Positions 7,564 to 16,358 of a stretch of DNA of 64,000 nt are shown here, piece by piece. Positions within the stretch are counted from its first letter, which is position 1; each line of letters starts with the position of its first letter. The notes beneath the pieces are model-generated. The model was not told where the DNA came from. It saw only the letters and a list, made by a program, of their open reading frames with translations, and made no database searches. A program made the translations under genes and the position numbers. The DNA is from Leptolyngbya boryana PCC 6306 (lineage in GTDB: Bacteria > Cyanobacteriota > Cyanobacteriia > Leptolyngbyales > Leptolyngbyaceae), in assembly GCF_000353285.1 (NCBI RefSeq), contig NZ_KB731324.1, positions 1,754,577 through 1,818,576 on the forward strand. Reading direction: 5' to 3'.

Positions 7564-9126
7564 CTAATTTGTCGGCTCCGTTTTGGTTGCTTTATCTGCG
7601 GCTGGACGAGGCTGAGCTTTTCTTGGTTGCAGCGCATCTTTACCCAGTTGAATCGTGATATCTGATTGCAGATCTCCTGTATTCTCAATGCGCACTTCTC
7701 CAAACCCTAGCGCGCGCCGAATCGCTTCTGCACTGCTGACATCACCCCACTCTGCAACAATGCGAGTGACGCTGAGCGGCTCACTCCACTCTTTCCCTTC
7801 ATATACATTGCGATAGCCTGCACTTTCGAGAGCGGTCTTAGCAGTTTGAATACTTTTGGCTTGCTTGGTGCTGTCTTGAATCGCGACTTTTACTGCGGCA
7901 GGTACAGTGCTCTCTAGGGTCGAGGTTCCGAAATTGAAATGCTGCGCCATGATCTCTTTGATGCGATCGGGATGAGGCAACCAGTAACTCGCTTTATATT
8001 CACCGGGCGAACTGAATTCTCCCGGAACCATGAGCATTTTCGTATTCGATCGATTGACCTGGGACGCAAAGCCCGTGAGAGCCACTAGTTCTTCCACCGT
8101 CAGATTTGTATCAATGTGCGATTGCACCACATTTAAGAGACTCGGAAACCGCGAAACAGTCGAAGGATTCAAAGACTGTTCCATCAAAGCTCGCATGACC
8201 ATTTGCTGGCGCTGAATCCGCCCGATATCGCCGTTTTCGTCGTACCGGAAGCGCAGGAGTTGCAAAACTTTCTCGCCATTGAGTTGCTGTCTGCCTGCTT
8301 TGAGATTAATGTAAAGACGTTGGCTATCGTCTTGGTATTTCATGTCTCTTGGGACATGCATGGTGACACCACCGAGGGCATCAACGAGTGCTTGCACCCC
8401 TTGGACGTTAATCGTGATATATCGATCGATACCCACGCCACCGAGCAATTCACTCACTGATTTTGCACTGAGCGCGGGGCCGCCGTAAGCATTCGCTTCA
8501 TTGATCTTCGTCATCCCATGGTCAGCGATATATGTGCGGGTATCGCGCGGAATCGAGAGAACGACGACTTTCTTCGTTTCAGGATCAAAGCGCAGCAGGA
8601 GCATGGTGTCCGTCAATCCCTCAAAGGAATTCACCAATGCGTGATAGGGGAGCTTCTTGAGATTTTCTGGAGCGTTATTGACATCACTGGTGAGAACCTT
8701 GGTGCCCAAAACCAGAATATTGACGGGACGGGTCAAGGCGGGCAGTTGCAAACTCATGCGGGTCGAGAAGCGATCGCCCTTACCAAAAATCGAGGCTTCT
8801 GCCGGAGAAAGTTGCCGCTGCATTAAGGGTGTGCTGGCGAGAGAAACGGCAACCAATGCGCCTGCCGTAGCTGAAATCATCGCAATGCCGCTCAAAGAAA
8901 GAAACATAAACAACAGCCGCATTCCTTGCGATCGCTTAGCCGGTTTCTTTTTGCGCTTAGTTGGGGCTGAAGCAACTTTGGGCATCGGCTTTTGCACAGG
9001 TTTTGTCGGCTGAACTTTCTTATTCACAGAACGTTGATTCGCGCTTTTCACAGGACTCCTCACCACACCAAAATTTTTGACAAAAAACAATCGCTCACAG
9101 GAATTCGGACTTTGTATTGTATGCAA
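7564..9126 (-). CDS. LytR-CpsA-Psr (LCP) family cell-wall polymer transferase
   Basis: LCP enzymes transfer polyprenyl-linked glycopolymers onto peptidoglycan. This protein has a Lys/Pro-rich cytoplasmic tail, one membrane helix around residues 70-95, and an LCP domain with the conserved VVVLSIPRDTRTYI, GMTKINEANAYGG and RFRYDENGDIGRIQRQQ blocks. A C-terminal LytR_C-type domain (residues about 410-495) includes ALESAGYRNVYEG. The start is uncertain. The longest frame begins with TTG at 9126, inside a hairpin. GTG codons at 9063 and 9048 are alternatives, and an AGGAG precedes the latter closely. A role in attaching surface polysaccharide is family-based. Confidence 0.88.
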   Translation of the reverse strand: MHTIQSPNSCERLFFVKNFGVVRSPVKSANQRSVNKKVQPTKPVQKPMPKVASAPTKRKKKPAKRSQGMRLLFMFLSLSGIAMISATAGALVAVSLASTPLMQRQLSPAEASIFGKGDRFSTRMSLQLPALTRPVNILVLGTKVLTSDVNNAPENLKKLPYHALVNSFEGLTDTMLLLRFDPETKKVVVLSIPRDTRTYIADHGMTKINEANAYGGPALSAKSVSELLGGVGIDRYITINVQGVQALVDALGGVTMHVPRDMKYQDDSQRLYINLKAGRQQLNGEKVLQLLRFRYDENGDIGRIQRQQMVMRALMEQSLNPSTVSRFPSLLNVVQSHIDTNLTVEELVALTGFASQVNRSNTKMLMVPGEFSSPGEYKASYWLPHPDRIKEIMAQHFNFGTSTLESTVPAAVKVAIQDSTKQAKSIQTAKTALESAGYRNVYEGKEWSEPLSVTRIVAEWGDVSSAEAIRRALGFGEVRIENTGDLQSDITIQLGKDALQPRKAQPRPAADKATKTEPTN

Positions 9127-9363
9127 TAAAGCCCGAATGGGCGCTTTTATTGAAAGATCTCTTGCTTTGAGCCAATCGCTGAAAGCAGAATGTTATCAAT
9201 ATTTCCCATATTTTGTCTGTTAAAACTGGACAACGCCAGATTTTTTAGCTTGCCCTCTAAAATTTGTGCGATCGAGGGCTGCATTGATTTTAGAAGTAAA
9301 GAATTAAATGGCTCGTTTTTTTTGAAAATGGCTCCTCCAAAAGTAGAAAATTACGGCTCTATT

Positions 9364-11532
9364 CTACTTAAAGTAGATCAGAAGATTCAGTCCGGGAATC
9401 GTCCGTGAGAGAGTCCACAATAACAACGCAATGTACAGGGTGCCAAGCGACCACTGATACCAGACGAGAATCGACACGACGCTGGGTAGATGCTCGTCTC
9501 GAACGCGAATATCATTAAAGCCGAAGCGAAGAAAATTGTTGAAGCTAAAGTCGAAATAATTGAGCCAATTCCACCGACGATCCCACAAGAGCGGTAAATA
9601 GCGTTCTCGAAATAAGGGATATCTCGGAATGGTTGGCAAGCGTCCGATTAAAATTCTCAACTGTCGTAATGTGCCTTCTTCTGCAAAGTAGCTGGTTTCC
9701 ATTAAGGAGTGATAGCGACCTTGGCGATAGAGCAGCCCTAATAAAATCAACGGCACAGGGATCACGACAATCGACCACCACAAAAGCGTAATCACCGGGC
9801 GGTCAGCCGATTGAAAAATTGCGGTCAACCCGAGTAAAAACAGCACGATCGAGAAACTGAGAACGGAAATGATCTCAGGGACGGTCGGCAAAATTGCTTT
9901 TGGATGCCGTCTTCGAGCGCGATCCACAGTCCAAAATAATACACTGAAGTACGCAACTGTAATTAAACCGACCCCGAAAATCAGCCAAAAACTGGTACCA
10001 TTTCGAGTCAAAAGCAGCAGCGAATTTAAACTGAGCCAACGCACTCCTGTCGAAATTTTGCGCCAAAAATTTCGCACGGGCGGTAATGGATCAGCAGCAA
10101 TCACGCGATCGCGAACATTAATGTAAGTGGCAATGCCAACCGGATCGAGTGTGAGTAATTCGGGCAAATTCCGAAACGGTTGTTCTAAGCGGCGTTGAAT
10201 AATTGCACCAGCTTGGACTTCGCTAAATCCGACGTTTTTTAACTGGAGTAGAGAGGCGGTATTGAGATCGGTTCCAAACAGTTGACGTTGAAGCTGGCGC
10301 GATCGCAAACTCTGAGTCATGTAATCGATTTGATTCGCATCCGAGATCTGTTCTAATTTGCGGAAATTTCGCACCAATTCGCGTAATAAATTCTCATTGC
10401 CTTGCAAGGTTGGAACGGTAATAACGCGCCCAATTTGCCCAGGGTCGCCCAAAATTTTTGCTTTATCTGAATCGAATCGCAGCCCTGGAACGTTCAAATA
10501 TGTGCCATTCATGAAACTGCAATAGCTAAAATCAGCACGATCGAGAATGGTTGCGCCGCGTAAATTGGCGAATCCATTAAATTGAGATTCTCGAAACAAG
10601 ACCGCTTGATCAAACGTGGCATCGGTGAGAAAGAGCGATCGACTAAATTTGTTTTTACTAAAGAGCGCTTGGTCACGCCATCGGGTCTGAGCGAAGTCCG
10701 CATTGCCTTGCCACTGCACTTTTGTAAAATTCGCAGGCTGATAGAACGTGGCTTGATTGAAATTTGCCGTATTTTGGAATTCTGCACCTTGAAAGTTCAC
10801 ATTGCCCCGAAATTGAACTTGATTGAATTCTGATTTTGCAAAAAAGATCGCATTGCGGAACTGCACTTCTCGCCCAAAATTTGCACTCGCAAAGTTCATG
10901 GGGAGACTAAAACGAGTCTGAGAAAAGTCGGCTCCAGCGGGAAATTGTGTGCCTTGGGCTTCGACGCGATTGAGGAAAAAAGTATTCGAGAAGTCGGCAA
11001 AGCCGTTGACTCGTGTTTGCACCAGTTTCAAGGGCGCACGAAAGACTGTCAGTTGAAGTGGTGCTGCGGTTTCGACCGATTTTGGAGTAATTAAAAGCGA
11101 CTGTGAAAGGGTGCTTAATCGATATAAGCGTCGGCGATCGCGTTTCAATTGCGCTTGTTCAGTCAGCGTAAATAATTTAGATAAGGCTTCTCCGTCATAC
11201 AGGGGCGCACGCAATCCCAGTTTGCTAGTGGTAAAGTCTCCATCAATAACTGAATTGCTTAAATCCAATCCGACGGGCACGCCTGGCGTTTGAAGCTGTG
11301 CTTGCACCAGTCGATAAAACTGATCTCGGAAGGCTGAATTTTCGGGGCGTAGATCGATCGTCATGCGTTTGAGATCGACCATGCGCGTTCCTTCACTCGG
11401 AATTGGCGTACGCAATCGTTCTTGCAATAATTCCAATGTCAAAGGCGTTCGCTCGAATTGCGCTGCCTGAGTCGGGAGTGCTGGAACGAACAGAATCAAA
11501 ATCGCAAACAGCAGGGCAAAGAACGATTGCAC
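9364..11532 (-). CDS. Pentapeptide-repeat membrane protein with a helix-hairpin-helix-like segment
   Basis: This 722-residue protein starts with a signal peptide (cleavage near PTQA|AQ). A region of about 150 residues (roughly 185-340) is built of pentapeptide repeats such as ANFNQATFYQPANFTKVQW. Around residues 425-470 a segment resembles the ComEA-type helix-hairpin-helix: LNTASLLQLKNVGFSE, AGAIIQRR and NLPELLTLDPVG. Four C-terminal membrane helices follow (from about residue 510). The combination is unusual and its role unknown. It begins with ATG at 11532 and is divergent from the DUF2157 gene. Confidence 0.8.
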   Translation of the reverse strand: MQSFFALLFAILILFVPALPTQAAQFERTPLTLELLQERLRTPIPSEGTRMVDLKRMTIDLRPENSAFRDQFYRLVQAQLQTPGVPVGLDLSNSVIDGDFTTSKLGLRAPLYDGEALSKLFTLTEQAQLKRDRRRLYRLSTLSQSLLITPKSVETAAPLQLTVFRAPLKLVQTRVNGFADFSNTFFLNRVEAQGTQFPAGADFSQTRFSLPMNFASANFGREVQFRNAIFFAKSEFNQVQFRGNVNFQGAEFQNTANFNQATFYQPANFTKVQWQGNADFAQTRWRDQALFSKNKFSRSLFLTDATFDQAVLFRESQFNGFANLRGATILDRADFSYCSFMNGTYLNVPGLRFDSDKAKILGDPGQIGRVITVPTLQGNENLLRELVRNFRKLEQISDANQIDYMTQSLRSRQLQRQLFGTDLNTASLLQLKNVGFSEVQAGAIIQRRLEQPFRNLPELLTLDPVGIATYINVRDRVIAADPLPPVRNFWRKISTGVRWLSLNSLLLLTRNGTSFWLIFGVGLITVAYFSVLFWTVDRARRRHPKAILPTVPEIISVLSFSIVLFLLGLTAIFQSADRPVITLLWWSIVVIPVPLILLGLLYRQGRYHSLMETSYFAEEGTLRQLRILIGRLPTIPRYPLFRERYLPLLWDRRWNWLNYFDFSFNNFLRFGFNDIRVRDEHLPSVVSILVWYQWSLGTLYIALLLWTLSRTIPGLNLLIYFK

Positions 11533-11612
11533 AACAAATTTTAGAGACTGCGATCGCTACTTATACCAGATCTCGGTCATGTTGCTGTCAAGGACATTGC
11601 CGTGAGAGGTTG

Positions 11613-11678
11613 GGCATTTGCGAGATTGACGAGCTTAACGATCGCGTAAAGTTTCCCCACCCCGATTTCTCAAATGCC
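11613..11678. promoter_or_regulatory. Inverted repeat in a divergent promoter region
   Basis: GGCATTTG followed by CGAGA (11613-11625) is matched by TCTCAAATGCC (11668-11678), with about 43 bases between. A second short hairpin, TCAGGT/ACCTGA, lies at 11702-11719. Both fall between the divergent pentapeptide and DUF2157 genes. They could be regulator sites or transcript structures; nothing identifies the regulator. Confidence 0.3.
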
Positions 11679-11768
11679 ATAATCTGAGGAGATTACTGAG
11701 ATCAGGTCGCCTCACCTGAGAGAAGCCCCCGTATTTCCCCGGTTTGTTTGACTCTTCTCGATTGGTTT

Positions 11769-13133
11769 ATGCATTCTGAAAAATTTCGGCGACAGTTGCG
11801 GCAAGAGGCGCAGCACTGGAGAGCGAATGGTGACATCTCCGAGTCGCAATTTCAAAAACTCAGCGATCGCTATCAGTTCGATCAAGTCGATCACGCAAGT
11901 CGCTTCACTCTAGTCTTATTAGGATTAGGGTTGAGTTTTATTGGAATTGGTGTCGTCACGTTCATTGTTGCAAACTGGAACGGGATTTCGCACCTTGGCA
12001 GAAGCGTGCTGTTACTCGGACTCTTCTTTGGGCTGAATGGCGGTGGACTGGCACTCTGGAAACGCTCGAAGTATCAGCGATTTGGGGAAATATTGCTGCT
12101 CTTTGGCGCAGTTGCGTTGGGGGCAAATCTGGCGCAGTACGTGACTGGATTTGCTCTATTTTTGGGTTGGGGAATTGGATGTTTAGCGATCGCTTACGGT
12201 TTAAGACTCAAGGGATTAGGAATTTTGGCGATCGCTTTAATCGGAATTGGCTACTGGACAAGTTGGAGTCAAATCTATTTCAGTCCTACGGGCATCGAAA
12301 TGATCGGATTGCAAATGCCGATCGTGTCTGCAATTCTGTTTTTGCCGTTGGCGTATTGGTGTCGATCCAGGGCGATTTTTTTACTCAGTGAGATCGCGAT
12401 TCATTCTGCATTGTTGAGCAGCTTAGCGGCAATTGTTACAAAAGCAAGTGTTTTACCGGCTCTGCTGACTATTCTTCCAGCGGCATTGCTATGGTCGTAT
12501 GACGATTCGCTTTGGAGTTCTGGCAAATCATTTCAACCGATCGCGCGTCAACTTGCCGTGTTATTCCTCGGCGGATTGTTCTTCTGGTTTTCGTTTCATT
12601 GGGTCTGGAATGGCAGTCTGACGTGGTACACCAGAATTCCAGAATGGCGATCGCTGCCGAGTGTTGTCTTGTTTGCAGGAATTGCGATCGGACAGTGGCT
12701 CTATATGCTGAGAAAAGTTAGACTGATAAATCTCAATACAATCGGAATCGGGTTAAGCCTTGGATTGAGTACGATCGTCAATTTTTGGCATTTGCGCATT
12801 CAGCCCTTGCCGATTTTTGCGCCCATTCTCTTCAATGTGCTGCTGATTGGACTTGCACTTGGATCTGTGCGAACCAGTTTAAGCAATGGAAAACGTCGCG
12901 CGTTTTGGTTTGGAATTCTCTTATTGGGTTTGCAGATTGTGAGTCGATTGCTGGAGTATGACACGACAGTTTTGATGAAATCTTTCGTCTGCGTTGTCTG
13001 TGGGGTGAGTGCGATCGTAGCTGGACTCTGGTTTGAATCTCGATTGAGATCGAAGATGAATTCGATGGCGATCGCGCGCTCCGATTACAGATCTGAAAAG
13101 CCGCCCAAATCTCCTACAAGCGGGAGAATTTGA
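11769..13133 (+). CDS. DUF2157 domain membrane protein
   Basis: This polytopic protein of about 454 residues carries an N-terminal DUF2157 domain. A soluble helical start (FRRQLRQEAQHWRANGDISE) leads to the first helix pair, which includes FIGIGVVTFIVANWNGI, and about ten to twelve membrane helices in all. Function is unknown. I chose the ATG at 11769 (MHSEKFRRQ) over the TTG at 11748. It is transcribed away from the pentapeptide gene. The C-terminal tail is short, basic and Ser/Pro-rich. Confidence 0.82.
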   Translation: MHSEKFRRQLRQEAQHWRANGDISESQFQKLSDRYQFDQVDHASRFTLVLLGLGLSFIGIGVVTFIVANWNGISHLGRSVLLLGLFFGLNGGGLALWKRSKYQRFGEILLLFGAVALGANLAQYVTGFALFLGWGIGCLAIAYGLRLKGLGILAIALIGIGYWTSWSQIYFSPTGIEMIGLQMPIVSAILFLPLAYWCRSRAIFLLSEIAIHSALLSSLAAIVTKASVLPALLTILPAALLWSYDDSLWSSGKSFQPIARQLAVLFLGGLFFWFSFHWVWNGSLTWYTRIPEWRSLPSVVLFAGIAIGQWLYMLRKVRLINLNTIGIGLSLGLSTIVNFWHLRIQPLPIFAPILFNVLLIGLALGSVRTSLSNGKRRAFWFGILLLGLQIVSRLLEYDTTVLMKSFVCVVCGVSAIVAGLWFESRLRSKMNSMAIARSDYRSEKPPKSPTSGRI

Positions 13134-13155
13134 GCGGCAATAAATTGGAAAAATT

Positions 13156-13404
13156 TTATTCTTGCGATCGCTTGCGTTGGCTCCAAGTTGCACCTACTGC
13201 GGCTCCCGCTCCCGCTACCATTCCAGCAATCATTCCTTCACTCGTTTTCTTCAACGGATCTTGAGTCAGACATTGATCAGTAACAACTTTTTCCTGCATA
13301 CACTGATTGCTATCTGCCCAACTTGCAGACCCGCCCAACACAACACCAGCAGCGCTACAGACTAACACGACAATCCAGACCGGGGGGTGTTTTTTTCTAG
13401 TCAT
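13156..13404 (-). CDS. Small secreted or membrane protein with paired cysteines
   Basis: I do not recognise this 82-residue protein. It starts MTRKKHPP, then a hydrophobic signal segment (VWIVVLVCSAAGVVLGG) ending in SWA|DSNQ, a plausible signal-peptidase site. The mature part has two cysteines in NQCMQEKVVTDQCL, then a glycine/alanine-rich second helix (MIAGMVAGAGAAVGATW) and a basic tail. That second helix resembles glycine-zipper membrane segments. The ATG at 13404 is preferred over a GTG at 13443. It converges on the DUF2157 gene with 22 bases between stops. Confidence 0.6.
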   Translation of the reverse strand: MTRKKHPPVWIVVLVCSAAGVVLGGSASWADSNQCMQEKVVTDQCLTQDPLKKTSEGMIAGMVAGAGAAVGATWSQRKRSQE

Positions 13405-13642
13405 ACCAATTATTTGGAGGAGGATACTATCGGGACAGTACACATTACTTTACCCGCCAACCGGATTTCTCCTAACGCTTTATATAAAGATTCGGTGTAT
13501 TTTTTTAGACAAATTTAATCTACCAAAAGGTAGAAATACGCAAAGTTAGAACCCATCGGGAATTGCCCGTTTTCTCGCAAATCTGACTAAAATTGAAGAA
13601 TGCTTAACAATTGAACACGATCGATAAATAGGAGCTTCAGGA

Positions 13643-13816
13643 ATGGACGCAGAAACAATTAAAGAACGGATAAAACTGATCGAAGGTAAGCGAGAATCAT
13701 TGCTGAAACTGATGGAGCAACCGAATTTAGGCACGTTGCGGATTGATGTCAATCAAGCACTCGAAGAAATGGATATTTTGATTGACGAATTTAAGCAGAC
13801 GTTTCCCGACGCTTAA
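13643..13816 (+). CDS. 57-residue helical protein
   Basis: A short frame encodes 57 residues rich in charged and leucine residues: MDAETIKERIKLIEGKRESL, then LKLMEQPN, LGTLRIDVNQALEEMDIL and FKQTFPDA. It reads as two amphipathic helices, probably a small helical hairpin or coiled coil. AGGAG at 13630-13634 lies eight bases before the ATG. Small helical proteins like this recur in cyanobacteria; I cannot assign a function. A dispersed fold-back repeat follows 27 bases downstream. Confidence 0.65.
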   Translation: MDAETIKERIKLIEGKRESLLKLMEQPNLGTLRIDVNQALEEMDILIDEFKQTFPDA

Positions 13817-13843
13817 TTGAGTCGTTCACACCAATCAATCTGA

Positions 13844-13889
13844 TAGGGAGCTAGGGAGCAATCTGCATCTGGTTTCTCCCCACTCCCTA
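13844..13889 (-). repeat. Dispersed fold-back repeat, copy A
   Basis: This 46-bp element is bounded by TAGGGAG and CTCCCTA, which pair perfectly, with a second pair of G-rich and C-rich blocks inside. The loop, read on the minus strand, contains ACCAGA and ATTGCTCCCTA. The same layout occurs at 34958-35003 and 37693-37742, always between genes. Confidence 0.75.
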
Positions 13890-13938
13890 CTTCGCAACAT
13901 CAAAGCGATTGACGATCGATTCACAATCTTCAGCAACT

Positions 13939-14865
13939 TCACTCCTCATTCGGTCGCTCCGCTTCATGCAACGATCGCAGTTGCCAATAGACCAACAGCA
14001 ACGCCACAATCAGCAGAATTGTTGCCGCTGCCGCTGCATAGCCAAAATCAAATTGAGCAAACGCCTGATCGTAAATAAAGTAAACGAGCAAGTTGGTGGA
14101 ATTCATGGGACCACCGCCTGTGATCACATAAACCTGCTCAAAGCTTCGCAGCGTGAAAATTGCTGTGGTGACTGTGACAAATACGATCGTGGGACGCAAT
14201 CCTGGCAAAGTCACATAGCGAAACTGCTGCCAAGCATTAGCTCCATCGAGTTCCGCCGCTTCATATCGACTGATCGGAATCGTCTGCAATCCCGCCAAAA
14301 ACACGACCATATTGAATCCAATCTGCTTCCAAATGCTCAGCAGAATCAGCACAGGCATTGCCCAAAACGTATCTTGCAACCAAGGAACCGCAGGAATATT
14401 TAACGCTGCTAATCCATCATTCACGATTCCATCGGTTTGAAAGAGCCAGCGAAATCCTAAACCGACTGCAACAAGTGAAGTAATCGAAGGAATGAAATAA
14501 GCGGCTCTGAGCAATCCTCGCAGCGCAATGGATTGATTTAGCAACACAGCTAATCCCAACGGTAGAACTAGACTTGGAATAACTGTTGCGATCGTAAAGT
14601 AAACCGTATTCCCCAAAACTTGCCAAAAATCGGGACTGAGCAGCAATCGCCAATAATTTCGCAATCCGATCCAGCGCATTCCTGCGCGTGTAAAGCTATC
14701 GGTCGTAAAGCTCAGAAAAAATAAATATGCAATGGGATACAGCACGAAAATTCCGAGCAAAATCAATGCAGGAGCAAGGAAAACCCAGGCTGCAACTGTA
14801 TCTCGATCGAGCAGGCGTGAAAATCTGGAATCACTAGGAATTTTGGCGTTAAGGGGTGAACGCAT
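13939..14865 (-). CDS. Sugar-type ABC transporter permease (MalF/UgpA family)
   Basis: This permease of about 308 residues has six membrane helices and the EAA signature that docks with the ATPase: EAAELDGANAWQQFRYVTLP. It also has the N-terminal SFTTDSF and C-terminal ITGGGPMNSTNLLVYFIY blocks typical of carbohydrate importers such as UgpA and MalF. The partner permease, binding protein and ATPase are not in this window, so it must work with subunits encoded elsewhere, as often happens in cyanobacteria. The ATG at 14865 (MRSPLNAK) is preferred over 14913. Confidence 0.9.
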   Translation of the reverse strand: MRSPLNAKIPSDSRFSRLLDRDTVAAWVFLAPALILLGIFVLYPIAYLFFLSFTTDSFTRAGMRWIGLRNYWRLLLSPDFWQVLGNTVYFTIATVIPSLVLPLGLAVLLNQSIALRGLLRAAYFIPSITSLVAVGLGFRWLFQTDGIVNDGLAALNIPAVPWLQDTFWAMPVLILLSIWKQIGFNMVVFLAGLQTIPISRYEAAELDGANAWQQFRYVTLPGLRPTIVFVTVTTAIFTLRSFEQVYVITGGGPMNSTNLLVYFIYDQAFAQFDFGYAAAAATILLIVALLLVYWQLRSLHEAERPNEE

Positions 14866-14976
14866 AACGATCGAGCCAATGAATAGGACTACTTTAAGAC
14901 AGAAGTTAGACAATGCAAAACATTGGCTGGATTCGTGCTGAGTGCGATGCTTTCAATCTTGAGTCTTATAGCTTAT

Positions 14977-16020
14977 TTAACTCCGAGCACTAATCATATC
15001 AAGAGTTCTGGCTAAGTCTTCTAGGCTAATTTCAAATCCATTTGCCACCTGTTTGCCAACCACAAAACTATATTTAAGTCCTAGGCAATCTGCACATTCC
15101 TTATAGACGTTGTTAAATCGATAAGGAGGTTGCAGCGTTAAAATTGCCCCGGATTCCCTCAGCGTGAATAATCCATGTGCCAATTGGCTCCCTTCAACTC
15201 CAACCACGATTTTCGCACCCAGAGTTTGGCGAACAATCTCAGTTGCAGAGGTTTTTTCAGGATCGACAATGATAAAACCTTGATTTCTGAGAAATTCTGC
15301 GATCTGATTCTCATTGACTAGGAGTCGCTGGACTCTAGGATTTCCGCGCAGCAACATGACTCCTTCAACCGTTTGATGGGAAGACAAGCTGCTGAACTTA
15401 GAGCGGATGTATTCATACCGTTCACGTTTATATTGATTTTGTCCAAAATCTTCAAAAATGGTCAATTCCTTAATTCTGGCTTTACTCACTGGAGTACTGT
15501 GAATGTTAAGAAGATGGCTATATTCCTGTTGATGATTCGTTAACTTTTGAGCGGTTCTGACCGCTTGTGCAAACTGTTGCGCTGCCAAGGTCAAGGTTAA
15601 ATCATCTCTGACCCAATGACCAAAATATAGATTGCCGACAAAAGTACAGGCTAGGGCAGCTTCAGGAATATTTTCTAGTTCCCCTGATCTAAAAAAGGAT
15701 TCCTTAGCGGTTGTGAGGGGATACTTCATTGCCCCTTTGTACATATACCCATCGTAAATTGTCACATCCTGCAATTGGTATACGATAGTCGCCGCATATT
15801 CCTTCACACCCTCTTGAACTCTTTGCAGTTCAGCAGTGTAAGTTGTGTCTTCTTGAACACTCGTCACCTTATGTAATTCCCCGTCTAAATAGATGGCTGA
15901 AGGAGAGAAGAACTTCTTTGAAGGAGAAAGAGTCCATTGCTTGACACACAGATCTTCGCAAGTCTTACGACCCGTTAGAAGACGCAATCCTCGTTGATTT
16001 AGAAGAGCTAGATTGAGCAT
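14977..16020 (-). CDS. Glycosyltransferase family 61 protein (DUF563)
   Basis: This 347-residue protein matches family 61 glycosyltransferases, which include plant xylosyl- and arabinosyltransferases and bacterial capsule enzymes. The C-terminal signature is GVEGSQLAHGLFTLRESGAI followed by LTLQPPYRFN, and an earlier block reads MLLRGNPRVQRLLVNE. The start is well supported: AAGGAG lies eight bases before the ATG at 16020, which gives MLNLALLN. No signal peptide is seen. Donor and acceptor sugars are unknown. It may serve surface glycan synthesis, but it lies far from the polysaccharide module at 49.5-54 kb. Confidence 0.82.
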   Translation of the reverse strand: MLNLALLNQRGLRLLTGRKTCEDLCVKQWTLSPSKKFFSPSAIYLDGELHKVTSVQEDTTYTAELQRVQEGVKEYAATIVYQLQDVTIYDGYMYKGAMKYPLTTAKESFFRSGELENIPEAALACTFVGNLYFGHWVRDDLTLTLAAQQFAQAVRTAQKLTNHQQEYSHLLNIHSTPVSKARIKELTIFEDFGQNQYKRERYEYIRSKFSSLSSHQTVEGVMLLRGNPRVQRLLVNENQIAEFLRNQGFIIVDPEKTSATEIVRQTLGAKIVVGVEGSQLAHGLFTLRESGAILTLQPPYRFNNVYKECADCLGLKYSFVVGKQVANGFEISLEDLARTLDMISARS

Positions 16021-16358
16021 TGTAATACTCCTTCCATGCACTGATGTACGGATGTAAATAATCACATCAAAATATCTCCGTATAGTATGCTCATATATTT
16101 GGATTCGGAACGAAAAAACTCGGTGGAAGACAAAACCGCCGTTTTAACGAAAAAATCACAGTCTCGAAAACTTCTAGATTGATTTCGCAATCCAATTCCT
16201 TTAAAACACTGCTTCTGTAGCTTTGGGTTGCGATGGATTTTCCGGTCGGAGTTGGTTACAGAAAGTACAATCTGGATGGCAAAGCCCGTTCAGAGGAAAA
16301 TCTGCAACGATATCGCGACCTCCGCAGATGGGGGCAGGCAACGGTTTAGGGAAAAAGA
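16021..16358. other. Intergenic gap of 338 bases
   Basis: The left half is AT-rich and should hold the promoter of the family-61 glycosyltransferase. The right half holds a short minus-strand frame (16201-16341, TTG start) encoding a cysteine-rich peptide with CHPDCTFC; it has no ribosome binding site and is described as a finding, not called as a gene. AGGG about eight bases before the next ATG may be a ribosome binding site. Confidence 0.4.
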
